In this document: positions 1-8,148 of the stretch, piece after piece
Layout of the letters: each line of letters begins with the position of its first letter
How positions within the stretch are numbered: the first letter of the stretch is position 1
Source of the DNA: CAYNZV01 sp965217095
GTDB taxonomy: Bacteria > Latescibacterota > UBA2968 > UBA8231
Length of the DNA stretch: 64,000 bases
Direction of reading: 5' to 3'
NCBI GenBank assembly: GCA_965217095.1
Contig: OZ244235.1
Coordinates: 186,001 to 250,000, forward strand
Notes under the pieces: generated by a model
Told to the model about the DNA's origin: nothing
The model's database searches: none
What the model saw: only the letters and a program-made list of their open reading frames with translations
Translations under genes and position numbers: made by a program

Positions 1-171
1 TCTTGATTTTGTATCGCTGTCGCTTGCGCTTTATAGGGTGAGGGATTCATTGCGCTCGCCTCCTCTCTCCGCCGATTGATTTCAGCAGCAGGCCGAACCC
101 GAACGCCTGGGCCGATCCGATTCCTTCCCGGTACACCTAGACGAAGCGGTCCATATTTACGCAGTTGCGTG

Positions 172-399
172 TCAACGTAAATACTGCTCTAGCGCGGCGA
201 CAAGAATATTCTGATGGGACATGTCGCTATCTAGCGCATAGAGCCGTAATCGTCGGTAGAGTTCGGGACTCACTTTCACAGTGAGCGCTTTCGTCCTCTC
301 CGTTGTGTTTCTGGCAACCGTTTTCATTGCTGCGGCGTCGGGTTCCCCTTTCTTCTTAGTGCCGGGTAGAACGGTGTTGAGGCCTGCGGCTTTAGTCAT
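172..399 (-). CDS. Ribbon-helix-helix-like partition partner protein
   Basis: This 75-residue basic protein lies directly downstream of a ParA ATPase gene and overlaps its stop by 8 bases (ATGACTAA), so the two are translationally coupled. The C-terminal half has a short beta-strand (LTVKVSPELY) followed by two helices, the pattern of ribbon-helix-helix DNA-binding proteins such as CopG/ParG. The N-terminal half is charged and probably disordered, as in ParG-type centromere-binding proteins. By analogy it would bind the repeated sites upstream of parA and act as the ParB-equivalent and autorepressor. The assignment rests on position and on the pattern in the last 40 residues; no family signature is unambiguous. 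Confidence 0.6.
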   Translation of the reverse strand: MTKAAGLNTVLPGTKKKGEPDAAAMKTVARNTTERTKALTVKVSPELYRRLRLYALDSDMSHQNILVAALEQYLR

Positions 400-1021
400 C
401 TTTCTTCACCTTGCGTATTCGCGTTCTTACGTAGTTCCATAATAACGTAATCTCTTCCGCGCTGCGAGATTTTCTATTAAGTTCCCTCGCCACCCGACCG
501 TCAATCATTGCGGCTGCGAAATCGACGCGGTGATGCACTGTAATCGGTGCCACCGTGCCGTATTGGCTCAGGGCGACGGCTGCCTGGCCGGTTAGCCGCG
601 CCCTCATCACCGCCGCATTGATCACGAACACCACCGGCTTGTCGTATTTCTCAACAAGCTCCATGGTTCCCACCACTTCCCGTAGATCGTGGGGGCTCGG
701 TTTCGTGGGCACAACAACTAAATCCGAGAGCTGGACCACCTCCCGGATTGTTTCGGAGATCGCTGGCGGTGTGTCGAGAAACACAGCCTTGACTCCCGAG
801 TCTTGCCATTGCTTAAGCAATGCGGACAGCTGGCGAGGCTGCGCGTCGGCGAAGTGCAGCTGATCTTCCGCTCGCGCTGCCCACCAGTGGCCCAAGCTAC
901 CTTGTGGATCGGTATCTACAAGGACGACGGGACCAGCCTGGGCGGCTTCAACAGCCAGGTGCCCGGCGAGGGTGGTTTTGCCGACACCACCTTTTTGCGC
1001 GGCTAATGCGTAGACATCCAT
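392..1021 (-). CDS. parA: ParA-family partition ATPase
   Basis: This 209-residue protein is a deviant-Walker ATPase of the small ParA type. It has the motif KGGVGKTT at residues 10-17, the A' region VLVDTDPQG at 33-41 and the Walker B-like FLDTPP at 81-86. Small ParAs of this length lack an N-terminal DNA-binding domain and work with a ribbon-helix-helix partner, which is encoded immediately downstream. Such pairs drive segregation of plasmids and integrated elements, so the pair suggests that this end of the window is, or was, part of a mobile replicon. The ATG start at 1021 is followed upstream by four TACGTN sites, likely the binding region. The gene appears intact. Confidence 0.9.
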   Translation of the reverse strand: MDVYALAAQKGGVGKTTLAGHLAVEAAQAGPVVLVDTDPQGSLGHWWAARAEDQLHFADAQPRQLSALLKQWQDSGVKAVFLDTPPAISETIREVVQLSDLVVVPTKPSPHDLREVVGTMELVEKYDKPVVFVINAAVMRARLTGQAAVALSQYGTVAPITVHHRVDFAAAMIDGRVARELNRKSRSAEEITLLWNYVRTRIRKVKKDD

Positions 1022-1022
1022 T

Positions 1023-1052
1023 TACGTACCTACGTATTACGTTAAATACGTG
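1023..1052. promoter_or_regulatory. Iterated TACGTA-type sites upstream of parA (candidate operator/centromere)
   Basis: Four TACGTN boxes lie at 1023-1028, 1031-1036, 1038-1043 and 1047-1052, 7 to 9 bases apart, touching the parA start codon. Two are the perfect palindrome TACGTA. Clustered short palindromes just upstream of small parA operons are typical binding sites for the ribbon-helix-helix partner. Binding by the neighbouring protein is inferred. Confidence 0.5.
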
Positions 1053-1338
1053 GTTAATCATATCAGTAAAATGGGTTCTCAGGAAAGGACCGGTAGGGGC
1101 TCACACCATTGCGGTCGGCACCGCTTCTTTGCTCCTCGCCCTCTGTGCTTACGAGGCCCCGGTCGCGATCTTCTACCACGGTGGTTCAAGAGATTGCCAA
1201 TCAGCAGGTAGTGTCGCAGTACGCTCCGCCGCAGGGCACGCGGCCTCACAAAGATCGGGTGCAGGTCGAGTCAGCCACAAAGCCAGAGCGCTCGAATCAC
1301 ATCTACGGAATTCTTAGCGGCTGGCTCCATTGCTTCAC
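1053..1338. other. Intergenic stretch with no recognisable gene
   Basis: Between the parA control region and the hsdM fragment there is no frame with recognisable protein character. Short open frames on the plus strand run through the antisense of parA and hsdM and look like shadows. Confidence 0.4.
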
Positions 1339-2076
1339 CTATCGTGTTCCCAGCCGCGCCAGCACCTGGCGGAAACTGTCGAGGCCAGCCTCAAGGTTTT
1401 CGACGATCTCTTCGGCGAGGTCGTCGGGCTCAGGCAGGTTGTCCAGGTCCGTCAGGCTCTTGTCCCTGAGCCAGAAAATATCGAGACTGGTCTTGTCGCG
1501 CGCGCGGATCTCCTCATAGCTGTAGCTGCGCCAACGGCCCTCCGGTGTCTCCTTCTCGTCCCAGGTCGCCTTGCGCTTGTGCCGGTTCTGTGGGTTGTAG
1601 CAGCTGACGAAATCCGACAGGTCCTCGAAGCGCATCGGCTTCTCCTTCAGCGTGTGGTGAATATTGGTGCGATAGTCGTAGTACCAGACCTGCTTCGTCC
1701 AGGGGTTCGGGCTGGCTTCGTGGTTATCGAAGAAGATCACATTAGCCTTGACCCCTTGAGCGTAGAACACGCCGGTCGGAAGGCGCAGGATGGTGTGCAG
1801 GTCAGTATTGTCCAGCAGCTTTTTGCGAATCGTTTCACCGGCACCGCCCTCAAACAGCACGTTGTCCGGAACGACAACGGCAGCGCGGCCGGTGGTCTTC
1901 AACATCGTGCGAATGTGCTGCACGAAATTGAGTTGCTTGTTCGATGTGGTCGCCCAGAAGTCCTGCCGGTTGTAGGTCAGGTCGTCCTTTTCCTGTTCTC
2001 CCTCCTCGTTCGTGAAGCTCATGGAACTCTTCTTGCCGAAAGGCGGGTTCGCGAGCACATAGTCAAAACGGTGAAC
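1339..2076 (-). pseudogene. hsdM: Type I restriction-modification methylase HsdM, C-terminal fragment
   Basis: About 245 residues match the C-terminal half of an N-6 adenine methyltransferase of type I systems. It begins at FDYVLANPPFGKK, where NPPF is catalytic motif IV, and continues with VVVPDNVLFEGGAG, the typical ILRLPTGVF segment and the GVKANVIFFD strand. The S-adenosylmethionine-binding N-terminal half is missing. Upstream of about position 2076 the sequence changes abruptly to a piece of a different methylase, in another frame. No hsdS or hsdR follows downstream. It therefore cannot be a working methyltransferase and is read as one half of a recombination joint. Confidence 0.85.
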
Positions 2077-2198
2077 CCGAGCCGCTGAGCGGCGTCCCAT
2101 ATCTTGCGCACCACCTCTACGGAGGTGTAGTGGGCGTTGGAGACCGAAAACCTGGCGGCTTTGTCTCCTGAGCGGTCGGGTAGATGGTTTACGAAATA

Positions 2199-3457
2199 GT
2201 CCGGGGACATGGTTTACACTTTTCGGCGGTCGTTTTTAGCGAGGGCATCAATGATTTTTCCTTGTCGTTCGTCGAAGCGGCCGAGCTTTAGGGGTCCAAA
2301 CCAGACCTCCCAGATGCCGTCGTCGATAGGCTCAAATCCGACGTATTGTTTTCTCAGTGTAAAGCTGACAAGCACTCGATCGACCTTCCATCGTACGCCC
2401 CCGTTGTTGCTGACGAGTCGCACTTCCCAGTGTTCGGGATAGTGTAGCGGTGGCAGCTTTTTCGGTAAAGGCCGCGAGGAGCGCTGGTAGATTTCCGCTG
2501 GTGTACTCTGGTCCAGGGCTTCGTGCGGCCTTTCGTGGTTGTATTCGTGCATGGTTGTATTCGTGGCGGAAGCGGGTGAAGCGGTGTTGCTGTCCGTATC
2601 GTGAGTTGGCGGGGGGAATGGTGGCCTCCTGTTTGAGGGTGCGGTGCATGCGTTCGTGTCGTCCATTCTGCTGGGGCCTGACAGGTTGGATGAGCTCTGG
2701 ATCCACCAGACCGACAGCCGCGAAAGACGGGCGAGGGCAGTGGCGGTCGCAAAGGGGGCGCCGTTGTCGGTACGAATGATCTGGGGCAGGCCGTATTCGC
2801 GGAAGAGCCGGTGGAAAACGGGTCGAGTGAGTATCGACTGCGGGGCGTCGAGTGCCTGGCAGCCCAATAGGAAACGGCTGTATCCATCGACGACAGTGAG
2901 CGGATAACAGTATTTTCCATCTAGCGTCTTGAATTGGCCCTTGAAGTCGGCGGTCCAGATATGATTGGGGGCACTCATGGGGGTCTCGGGTTTACCGGGA
3001 TGTCCAGGTCGGGGGTGTGTCCTCCGGGTGGGCACGAGGCCCTGTCGTTTGAGGATGTCGCAGACAGTGGTGCGCGCGGGCCAGGTTTTATAGGGCTGGG
3101 CTCGTGTGAGCCGGGTCAGTAGCTTCTTGGCGCCCCAGGTGGGATGTCTGTGGCGTGCCTCGAGGATGGCTTCGATGAGTTCCGAGGAAGTAGCGTGCGG
3201 GCAGCGGTTGGGTCTACGCGACCTGTCCATCAAGCCTGCGGCCCCTCCCTCTATATCGCGTTGCACCCACTTGTAGCCGGTGGGGCGGCTGATGTCGTAT
3301 CGGAGGCAGAGCTCGGTGAAGGGGAAGAGATCGTCGAGGTAATCGGCGATAAATCGGATACGTTGGTCCATGGCTGACCTTTCGTTCCTGGGCATAGAGA
3401 GCACCTCCTGAGAGTTGCCCCCAAAATGAGTGGAAACTGTAAACCATGTACCTGGAC
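2199..3457 (-). mobile_element. IS481-family insertion sequence
   Basis: The element is about 1.26 kb long. Its imperfect terminal inverted repeats read GTCCGGGGACATGGTTTACA at the left end (from 2199) and GTCCAGGTACATGGTTTACA inward from 3457. These are typical IS481-type ends. It carries one transposase gene on the minus strand and sits inside the helicase-methylase gene. No clear target-site duplication is visible (left flank gaaata, right flank cgtacc). Confidence 0.75.
2214..3404 (-). pseudogene. IS481-family transposase with two internal frame changes
   Basis: The protein has the N-terminal helix-turn-helix region (YDISRPTGYKWVQR), the start of the DDE integrase core (IWTADFKGQFKTLDG) and the second Asp in IIRTDNGAPF. 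It ends with the C-terminal domain found after HERPHEALDQ. The middle of the integrase core, QPVRPQQNGRHERMHRTLK with the catalytic Glu, is in another frame (about 2550-2706). The first shift is a small deletion after VWWI near 2700. The second coincides with a 16-base tandem duplication containing GGTTGTATTCGTG twice (about 2537-2565). The long frame stays open because the second change restores it, but about 50 residues spanning the third catalytic residue are scrambled. The transposase is therefore predicted inactive. Confidence 0.75.
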
Positions 3458-3904
3458 CGTACCTCCTCTGGGGTTAACAGGTCGTTTAGTTTTTCGCGCT
3501 CCAGCCTCCACTTTGGGTCCGCCCTGACCTCGACGCCCGCCTGGTCGCGGTAATCGGAGCCCTGCGGCAGCCCGCCCCAGCCGACGTAACGCGCCAGGAC
3601 GGCCTTTTCCTCCTCGGTGGGGGCGGGGGCCTCTAGCCTCGATCTCTTTGAGCACCTCCACCGCCTTCACATTATCATTGAAGCGCCCCCTGGGGCCGGT
3701 GGAGGCGCCCCCTGCTTCAATCTCCAGCGGCAGGACGTAGTTGCTCAGTACGCTGTTTTCACCGCCCCCCCCAATATCGGCTGGAGGTCTTCGGGTGGGA
3801 GGAACAGATTGTCCAGGGCCAGTTCCTCCGCCGTGAACGGGTCCACGCCCTGGTCTATCAACATCGCTGCCATCTCCGCCGCCCACTCGGACTCGCATTT
3901 CAGG

Positions 3905-4297
3905 CTATGGTAGAATCTCCCGCTCTGTTTCAACTCCTTCACGTGTTTCGGTCTCGCCAACGTCCACTGCTCCTCGGCTCTCCACGCCCACGGCGACATC
4001 CTCTGCTTCGCTTCCTGTTCGGTCATCTTCTTCCTCCATGGCTTCAGGCGCAACGGCTTCGGGCGCAACGGGCGGCTGGGGTCGAGCTCGACGAAGTGGT
4101 CTGACCGGCTGAGCTGGAACTGATATGGTTGTGGACAGTCCTCCCGCGTCGTACTCGGCTTTGGCAAGCTGCTTTATGCGCTCGGTCACTCTGGGACCAA
4201 CGGCGTCAATCTGGTCATCGGAATACCCAGCCCCCCGCAAAAACGCGCGGAACTCCTCGTCCCTAACAGACTTACGCCTCTGCGCCGTAACATACAT
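3905..4297 (-). CDS. Hypothetical protein of the conjugative-element remnant
   Basis: This frame of 130 residues begins MYVTAQRRKSVRDEEFRAFL. Its first 60 residues look like a real helical protein (EEFRAFLRGAGYSDDQIDAVGPRVTERIKQLAKAEYDAGG when read as short segments), while the acidic second half lies antisense-like over the next frame. It overlaps the upstream end of the helicase-methylase remnant (to 4167), so it may be the true N-terminus of that gene separated by another frameshift, or a small gene that ends earlier. No function can be assigned. Confidence 0.35.
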   Translation of the reverse strand: MYVTAQRRKSVRDEEFRAFLRGAGYSDDQIDAVGPRVTERIKQLAKAEYDAGGLSTTISVPAQPVRPLRRARPQPPVAPEAVAPEAMEEEDDRTGSEAEDVAVGVESRGAVDVGETETREGVETEREILP

Positions 4298-4650
4298 GGC
4301 GCAATTCCTCGTCGGCTAAAACGCGAGGCAATGACGGTGGCGGCGCGGGCGGCCTCGCTCTGACTACCCCGCTAACATTCGTTGAGCCTGAAGCCGTTGG
4401 CTTCTACCGGCTGAGGCTGAGTCAGAGGTGCGGGCAGTTCTGCTTCAGACGGCGGGCAATGTCCTAAATTCAGTCCCGCCTTTCATGCCCCGTGGTCTCC
4501 GAAAAGCGCGTCAAGGGCGTGGCGCATCCGCCGGGGATAACACGCATCATCGGAAGCGGCGCCAGGGTAGACACGGGATGAGTTCGCATTTGGAAAGACT
4601 TGATCGGCGGCCTGGGCGAATGTCCACGCCAACCTTTCTGTCGGACGCAG
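4298..4650. other. Non-coding or unrecognised stretch
   Basis: No convincing open frame, RNA gene or repeat was seen. The sequence is GC-rich and only short shadow frames cross it. Confidence 0.3.
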
Positions 4651-4974
4651 CTAACCAGGGCGAGATGCGCGGCGAAATCCTCCAGCCGGCCAATCGCCCT
4701 CATCGTGTAATTCGTGATCTTGGGCCGTTGACTCGGGCAGCACTTCGCCTACCAGCCACTCAATGGCTTGAGCCACCGCATCGGCATGGCCGTGGTGGTC
4801 AGCCCGAAAAGTCTTCGTTTGGGACTGAAAGCTGCCAGATGTTTGAATTGTGATAAGTCCCATTTTTGAATCTCTCCTTGTTGCGTGGACGGTAGCGATT
4901 ATTATGGGATTCGCTCGCAGCTGACCACTATCTTTCAACTTCTGAAGTTCGTCTCGCAACTCAGACGAGTCCAT
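4651..4974 (-). CDS. Small hypothetical protein
   Basis: A 107-residue frame starts at ATG 4974. The N-terminal helix MDSSELRDELQKLKDSG is followed by strand-like segments (PIIIATVHATR, GLITIQTSG), a helix (GHADAVAQAIEWLVGEVLP) and an acidic tail. The amphipathic pattern suggests a genuine alpha/beta protein, but no family is recognised and there is no strong ribosome-binding site. It lies between the conjugative-element remnant and the IS110 region, so it may be cargo of the mobile element. Confidence 0.45.
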   Translation of the reverse strand: MDSSELRDELQKLKDSGQLRANPIIIATVHATRRDSKMGLITIQTSGSFQSQTKTFRADHHGHADAVAQAIEWLVGEVLPESTAQDHELHDEGDWPAGGFRRASRPG

Positions 4975-5347
4975 TGATGAGTATAGTGCCGATTTTTTGG
5001 GGGGATATTACGTACAACCCACTCTAGGGTCCGGCACCGAAACACGGCCCCGCCGCCGATTGGACATGGCCCCACGGCGCCCCCCGTCCGACCACCATTC
5101 CCCGCCAGATCTGCCAGCCCCACGAGCTCCTTCGCGCACAGCTCACCCATCCCGAACCGCCGGACTTCAGCGGCGACGTGCCGTCATGCCCCGCCCGAGC
5201 TGCGGCGCACAGCTGCGGCGCACCCGCCCTTGCCACCCGGTCAAACAGGGCCGGTGCGGTATCGACAATTCTTCTTCAATCCTCCCCTTGCTTGTGGCGG
5301 TGTCCAGCCGGGGTGTTTTCGGGGGTCCTGAATCCGCTTTAGACTAT

Positions 5348-5404
5348 CGATAACAGATATTATCGTTAGTCGCGGCGATCCAGTGTGCATAATGTGCACA
5401 CTGG
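5348..5404. repeat. Two adjacent perfect inverted repeats in an otherwise empty region
   Basis: The stretch 4975-5597 holds no recognisable gene. Within it, CGATAA (5348-5353) pairs with TTATCG (5360-5365), and CCAGTGTGCA (5380-5389) pairs with TGCACACTGG (5395-5404) across a 5-base loop. The second is a perfect 10-bp stem without a following T-run, so it could be an operator, a recombination site or the end of a mobile element rather than a terminator. Confidence 0.4.
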
Positions 5405-5597
5405 TAGATCGAGCGCGCGAAACCGGGGGAGGGACCCCTGGGGTAGACGCATATATCCCCACCCATCTGGGCCTTCCCGAGTCCGAATCCAGTCCATATC
5501 AACGCATTCCTCGATTCGCCAAGTAGCCCCGGATGTAGGACGCCCAATCCAGTATCGCGGGCAGTCTCAACAGCTACCACTTCCTCATAAGCCTATT

Positions 5598-5663
5598 GGA
5601 AGTGAGCTCTACGAGCACTTCCAGCCCAGCTGGAAACCTGTGCTACGATGCGCGCCTGCATCG
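5598..5663 (+). ncRNA. Structured region upstream of IS110 transposase, candidate bridge RNA
   Basis: Three stem-loops are packed within 66 bases, ending about 140 bases before the transposase start. They are GGAAGTG/CACTTCC (5598-5604/5616-5622), TTCCAGC/GCTGGAA (5619-5625/5629-5635) and CGATGC/GCATCG (5646-5651/5658-5663). The first two share bases and are therefore alternative pairings. IS110-family elements are known to carry a structured guide (bridge) RNA in the non-coding end next to the transposase gene, so this is the natural candidate. The exact RNA ends and the guide loops were not determined. Confidence 0.4.
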
Positions 5664-5804
5664 GTCAGATTCCACCAGAGCTCAGCCCAACAATATCGAA
5701 CACCTTCCTGAAGTATTGCCAGTACTGATATTTATTGAGAGCGACCTCCAGGTGGCTACTTTGATGTAGTCACCAAACCACACGTTCACCACCAGGAGGT
5801 CACC

Positions 5805-6830
5805 ATGTCTTCATTCTACTGCGGCATCGATCTTCATGCAAGAAATTGTCAGCTCTGTATCATTGATGACGAAGGGCAGAAATGTGCGGAAGAAAAGATG
5901 CGTAACAACCTCGCCGAAATCCTCGACTTTCTCGCGCCCTTTGGCACTGATGTCTCTATCGCCATCGAGTCGACGCTGAATTGGTACTGGCTCGTGGATG
6001 GACTCATGGATGCAGGGTTCGACGTCCACTTGGCTCATACTCTGGGTCTGTTCATGATTACCGGTGCCAAGGTCAAAACCGATCGCCGCGATGCCTCAAA
6101 ATTAGCCAAATACCTGCGCCTCGGTGAACTCCCTGAAGCCTACATCTATCCCAAGGAAAAACGACCCCTACGGGATCTGCTGCGGCGACGCAGCGATCTG
6201 GTGCAACTGCGCGCTTCCTGCTATACCAGTCTGCGGGTTCAGCTGCTGCAATACAACCTCAACACCTTCAATGGCCAGCAACTCAAACAGCTCGCGTCGG
6301 AAGATATAGATCAATTATCCATACCGCTGGAGTCACAAGAATACTGCCACATGGTGCTCGTGCGCATTGAGCTCCTTTCGGAGCAGATCGCGGCCATGGA
6401 CCAATACCTCAAAGCCGTAACCATCGAAGATCCTTGCTTCCAGTATCTCTTAACCGTACCGGGCATTCGCTACACCCTGGGATTGACCATCTATTACGAA
6501 GTCGGCACCATCGAGCGCTTTGCCACACCGCGTCACTTTTCGTCCTACTGTCGCCTCATTCCTGGAACCGCGGAATCGGATAAAAAGGCGCGGCGCGGCA
6601 GGGGAAGCAAACAGGGCAATCACTATCTCAAATGGGCTTTTACCCAGGCCGCCAATATCGCCGTGCGCTACTATCCCACATGTCGAAAATTCCGTGACAA
6701 GCAGGCCAACCGCAGAGTCGGAGCCGCGACGACCATGGTCGCCAACTGTATACTGGCCCATAAACTCGCAAGGGCTACCTATCACGTGATCCGAGAAGAA
6801 ACCCCGTTCCACATGGACAGACTTTTCTAA
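5805..6830 (+). CDS. IS110-family transposase (DEDD/serine recombinase)
   Basis: The protein has 341 residues, a normal length for the family. The N-terminal RuvC-like domain carries the DEDD residues at D9 (GIDLH), E55 (IAIEST), D93 and D96 (KTDRRDASK). The C-terminal transposase_20-type domain carries TVPGIRYTLGLTI around 217-229 and the serine motif GSKQGN around 267-272. An AGGAGGT ribosome-binding site lies 5 bases before ATG 5805. IS110 enzymes excise and insert DNA through a DEDD plus serine mechanism guided by a structured RNA and without long terminal inverted repeats, so the element ends cannot be placed here. The gene looks intact and may be active. Confidence 0.9.
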   Translation: MSSFYCGIDLHARNCQLCIIDDEGQKCAEEKMRNNLAEILDFLAPFGTDVSIAIESTLNWYWLVDGLMDAGFDVHLAHTLGLFMITGAKVKTDRRDASKLAKYLRLGELPEAYIYPKEKRPLRDLLRRRSDLVQLRASCYTSLRVQLLQYNLNTFNGQQLKQLASEDIDQLSIPLESQEYCHMVLVRIELLSEQIAAMDQYLKAVTIEDPCFQYLLTVPGIRYTLGLTIYYEVGTIERFATPRHFSSYCRLIPGTAESDKKARRGRGSKQGNHYLKWAFTQAANIAVRYYPTCRKFRDKQANRRVGAATTMVANCILAHKLARATYHVIREETPFHMDRLF

Positions 6831-7448
6831 AGGAGATGAGGGGCGGGTAGCTCCGTCGTGCTAACTGGGCCGATCCCGACGTTGCTGATTGAGACCCGTC
6901 CCTCCCCATAAAATGCTCTTTGCGAAACAATCTGCCCTGACCGGTAGCTCGACGATAACTGAAGGCCACCATCGTGGACCTCGACTTCCTATGCTGAATG
7001 AGCCCGACTCAGGTACCGATAACTTTCTGGAGCCGTATTGGACTTTGTCCTATACACGGAGATTACCGCAATCGCCGCAGAGCCCGTATGGATGTTTGGT
7101 GCAGTGAATTCTGAAACCGAGATCCGAAAGACGAGTCAGATCCGATAACAAAGAGCACAACGAGGAAGAATCGAAAAACCTGGAAAAGGCGAGGGGCCTC
7201 TATGCCTATTGCCAATTCGCTCTCAATGGATGTTTCGCGATGTTGAAAGGCCATAATTGATTCAAGTTGACCTTAAGGCCGCCAAAGACTCTCCAACCAC
7301 CAGGACAGAGAGCGGATACCAGCCCCAGCTTGGTAGCGTTCCCAAAGAGACCCTACAGGTCGGCTTTCAACATGAACGTGACCGTTGGCCAGGTCTACCA
7401 CCACGGTGGGTGTCTCGTCGACACACGAGGTGATGCCCCACAATCGGT
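6831..7448. other. Unrecognised stretch downstream of IS110
   Basis: This region probably includes the right end of the IS110 element followed by degraded sequence. Open frames are short, have unlike codon use and overlap each other on both strands. No RNA gene or repeat was recognised. Confidence 0.3.
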
Positions 7449-7850
7449 TTGTGGCCAAGGCACGTTTGTGTGCCCATTGAGCACGTTGAGGCAAACCCGA
7501 TTCGTCAGGCATTTGAGCGCGTGTTGCTTTTGGCGGAACTCTTGGAGAGAGACTGGCCAATCGACTCTGCGGTTGATTGGCTGGTGCAGAATTACAGCGC
7601 CTACTCAAGCCATGCGACGGACGTCAAAAGACGGTCGTTCCTCATACCGGAGTCTGTGGCGCAAGCAGCCTCGTACGTGTCTTCGCTGCGCCGTCGGCCA
7701 GGGCTCCATGCTTTGATTGATCTCGGGGCAGGGACGACGGACGTATCCGTGTTCAACCTTGCCGACGACAGGAGGCAAGAGCATTCGTATTGGTATGCCT
7801 CGGGAAATCTGCCAATCGGCACTCTAGAGGTGGAGCGGACTGTGTCTCGC
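7449..7850 (+). pseudogene. Fragment of an actin/Hsp70-fold ATPase
   Basis: About 130 residues contain a helical segment ending in PESVAQAASYVSSL followed by HALIDLGAGTTDVSVF and, later, GNLPIGTLEVER. The D-L-G-x-G-T-T-D-V motif is the phosphate-2 loop of the actin/Hsp70/FtsA ATPase fold and sits where it would in the middle of such a protein. Both the N-terminal phosphate-1 motif and the C-terminal half are missing. After VER the frame runs into unrelated sequence belonging to a membrane-protein fragment. It is a middle piece of a gene and not functional. Confidence 0.55.
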
Positions 7851-8124
7851 AACGGGGTCGGCGGGACTTGCCTTTTTCAGGGCGCGCCTGCACTGGTTCC
7901 CGCTGCATCCCGTGGGTTTGGCTTTCCAGTACACCATTGTCGGCATCGTCTTCTGGTTCAGCTTATTTCTTGTATGGCTGGTCAAAGTGGTGCTGTTGCG
8001 CTACGGCCTCGGGATCGGCTATCTTACGGCGGTGATCCTCTCAGTTGCCGTGGATCTGATCTGGTTCCCAACGTCAGGACATAACGTGCATTCGTGGTTT
8101 GTCGAGATCAAACCGCTGCTGTGA
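7828..8124 (+). pseudogene. C-terminal fragment of a polytopic membrane protein (DUF6784/6785-like)
   Basis: The frame from about 7828 to the stop at 8124 reads FFRARLHWFPLHPVGLAF, a hydrophobic helix (TIVGIVFWFSLFLVWLVKVV), LLRYG, another helix and FPTSGHNVHSWF. The phrase 'W-P-L-H-P-x-G' followed by two transmembrane helices and a G-H-x-x-H tail resembles the C-terminal end of DUF6784/DUF6785 transporter-like proteins common in Poribacteria-like genomes; the match is from memory of the family style. The N-terminal several hundred residues are missing. It ends 24 bases before the propeller gene at 8149, so that gene may once have been expressed with an uptake protein. Confidence 0.45.
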
Positions 8125-8148
8125 GCGTAGAAAGCGAAGGAGGCAAAC

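Larger units (their letters stand above)
2075..4167 (-). pseudogene. Helicase-methylase of a conjugative element, interrupted by IS481 and truncated
   Basis: Two parts of one gene flank the IS481 element. Upstream (4167 to 3458) come an N-terminal region ending in LFLPPED, then FNDNVKAVEVLKEIEA, then EEEKAVLARYVGWGGLPQ. Downstream (2198 to 2075) comes SNAHYTSVEVVRKIWDAAQR. Segments such as RYVGWGGL and NAHYTS(P)EV are characteristic of the very large SNF2-helicase/DNA-methylase proteins of integrative conjugative elements. Reading through needs one more base in the C8 run at 3765-3772 and one fewer in the G5 run at 3625-3629. After RLGF, at about 2075, the gene jumps to hsdM. The helicase domain is absent. 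The upstream 140-residue part could instead be a separate small gene. Confidence 0.65.

Noticed and set aside
3251..3898. 215-codon minus-strand frame rich in Gly/Arg
   Set aside because: Only part (about 3630-3770) is the helicase-methylase frame; the rest is a shifted reading of the same gene and of the IS end.
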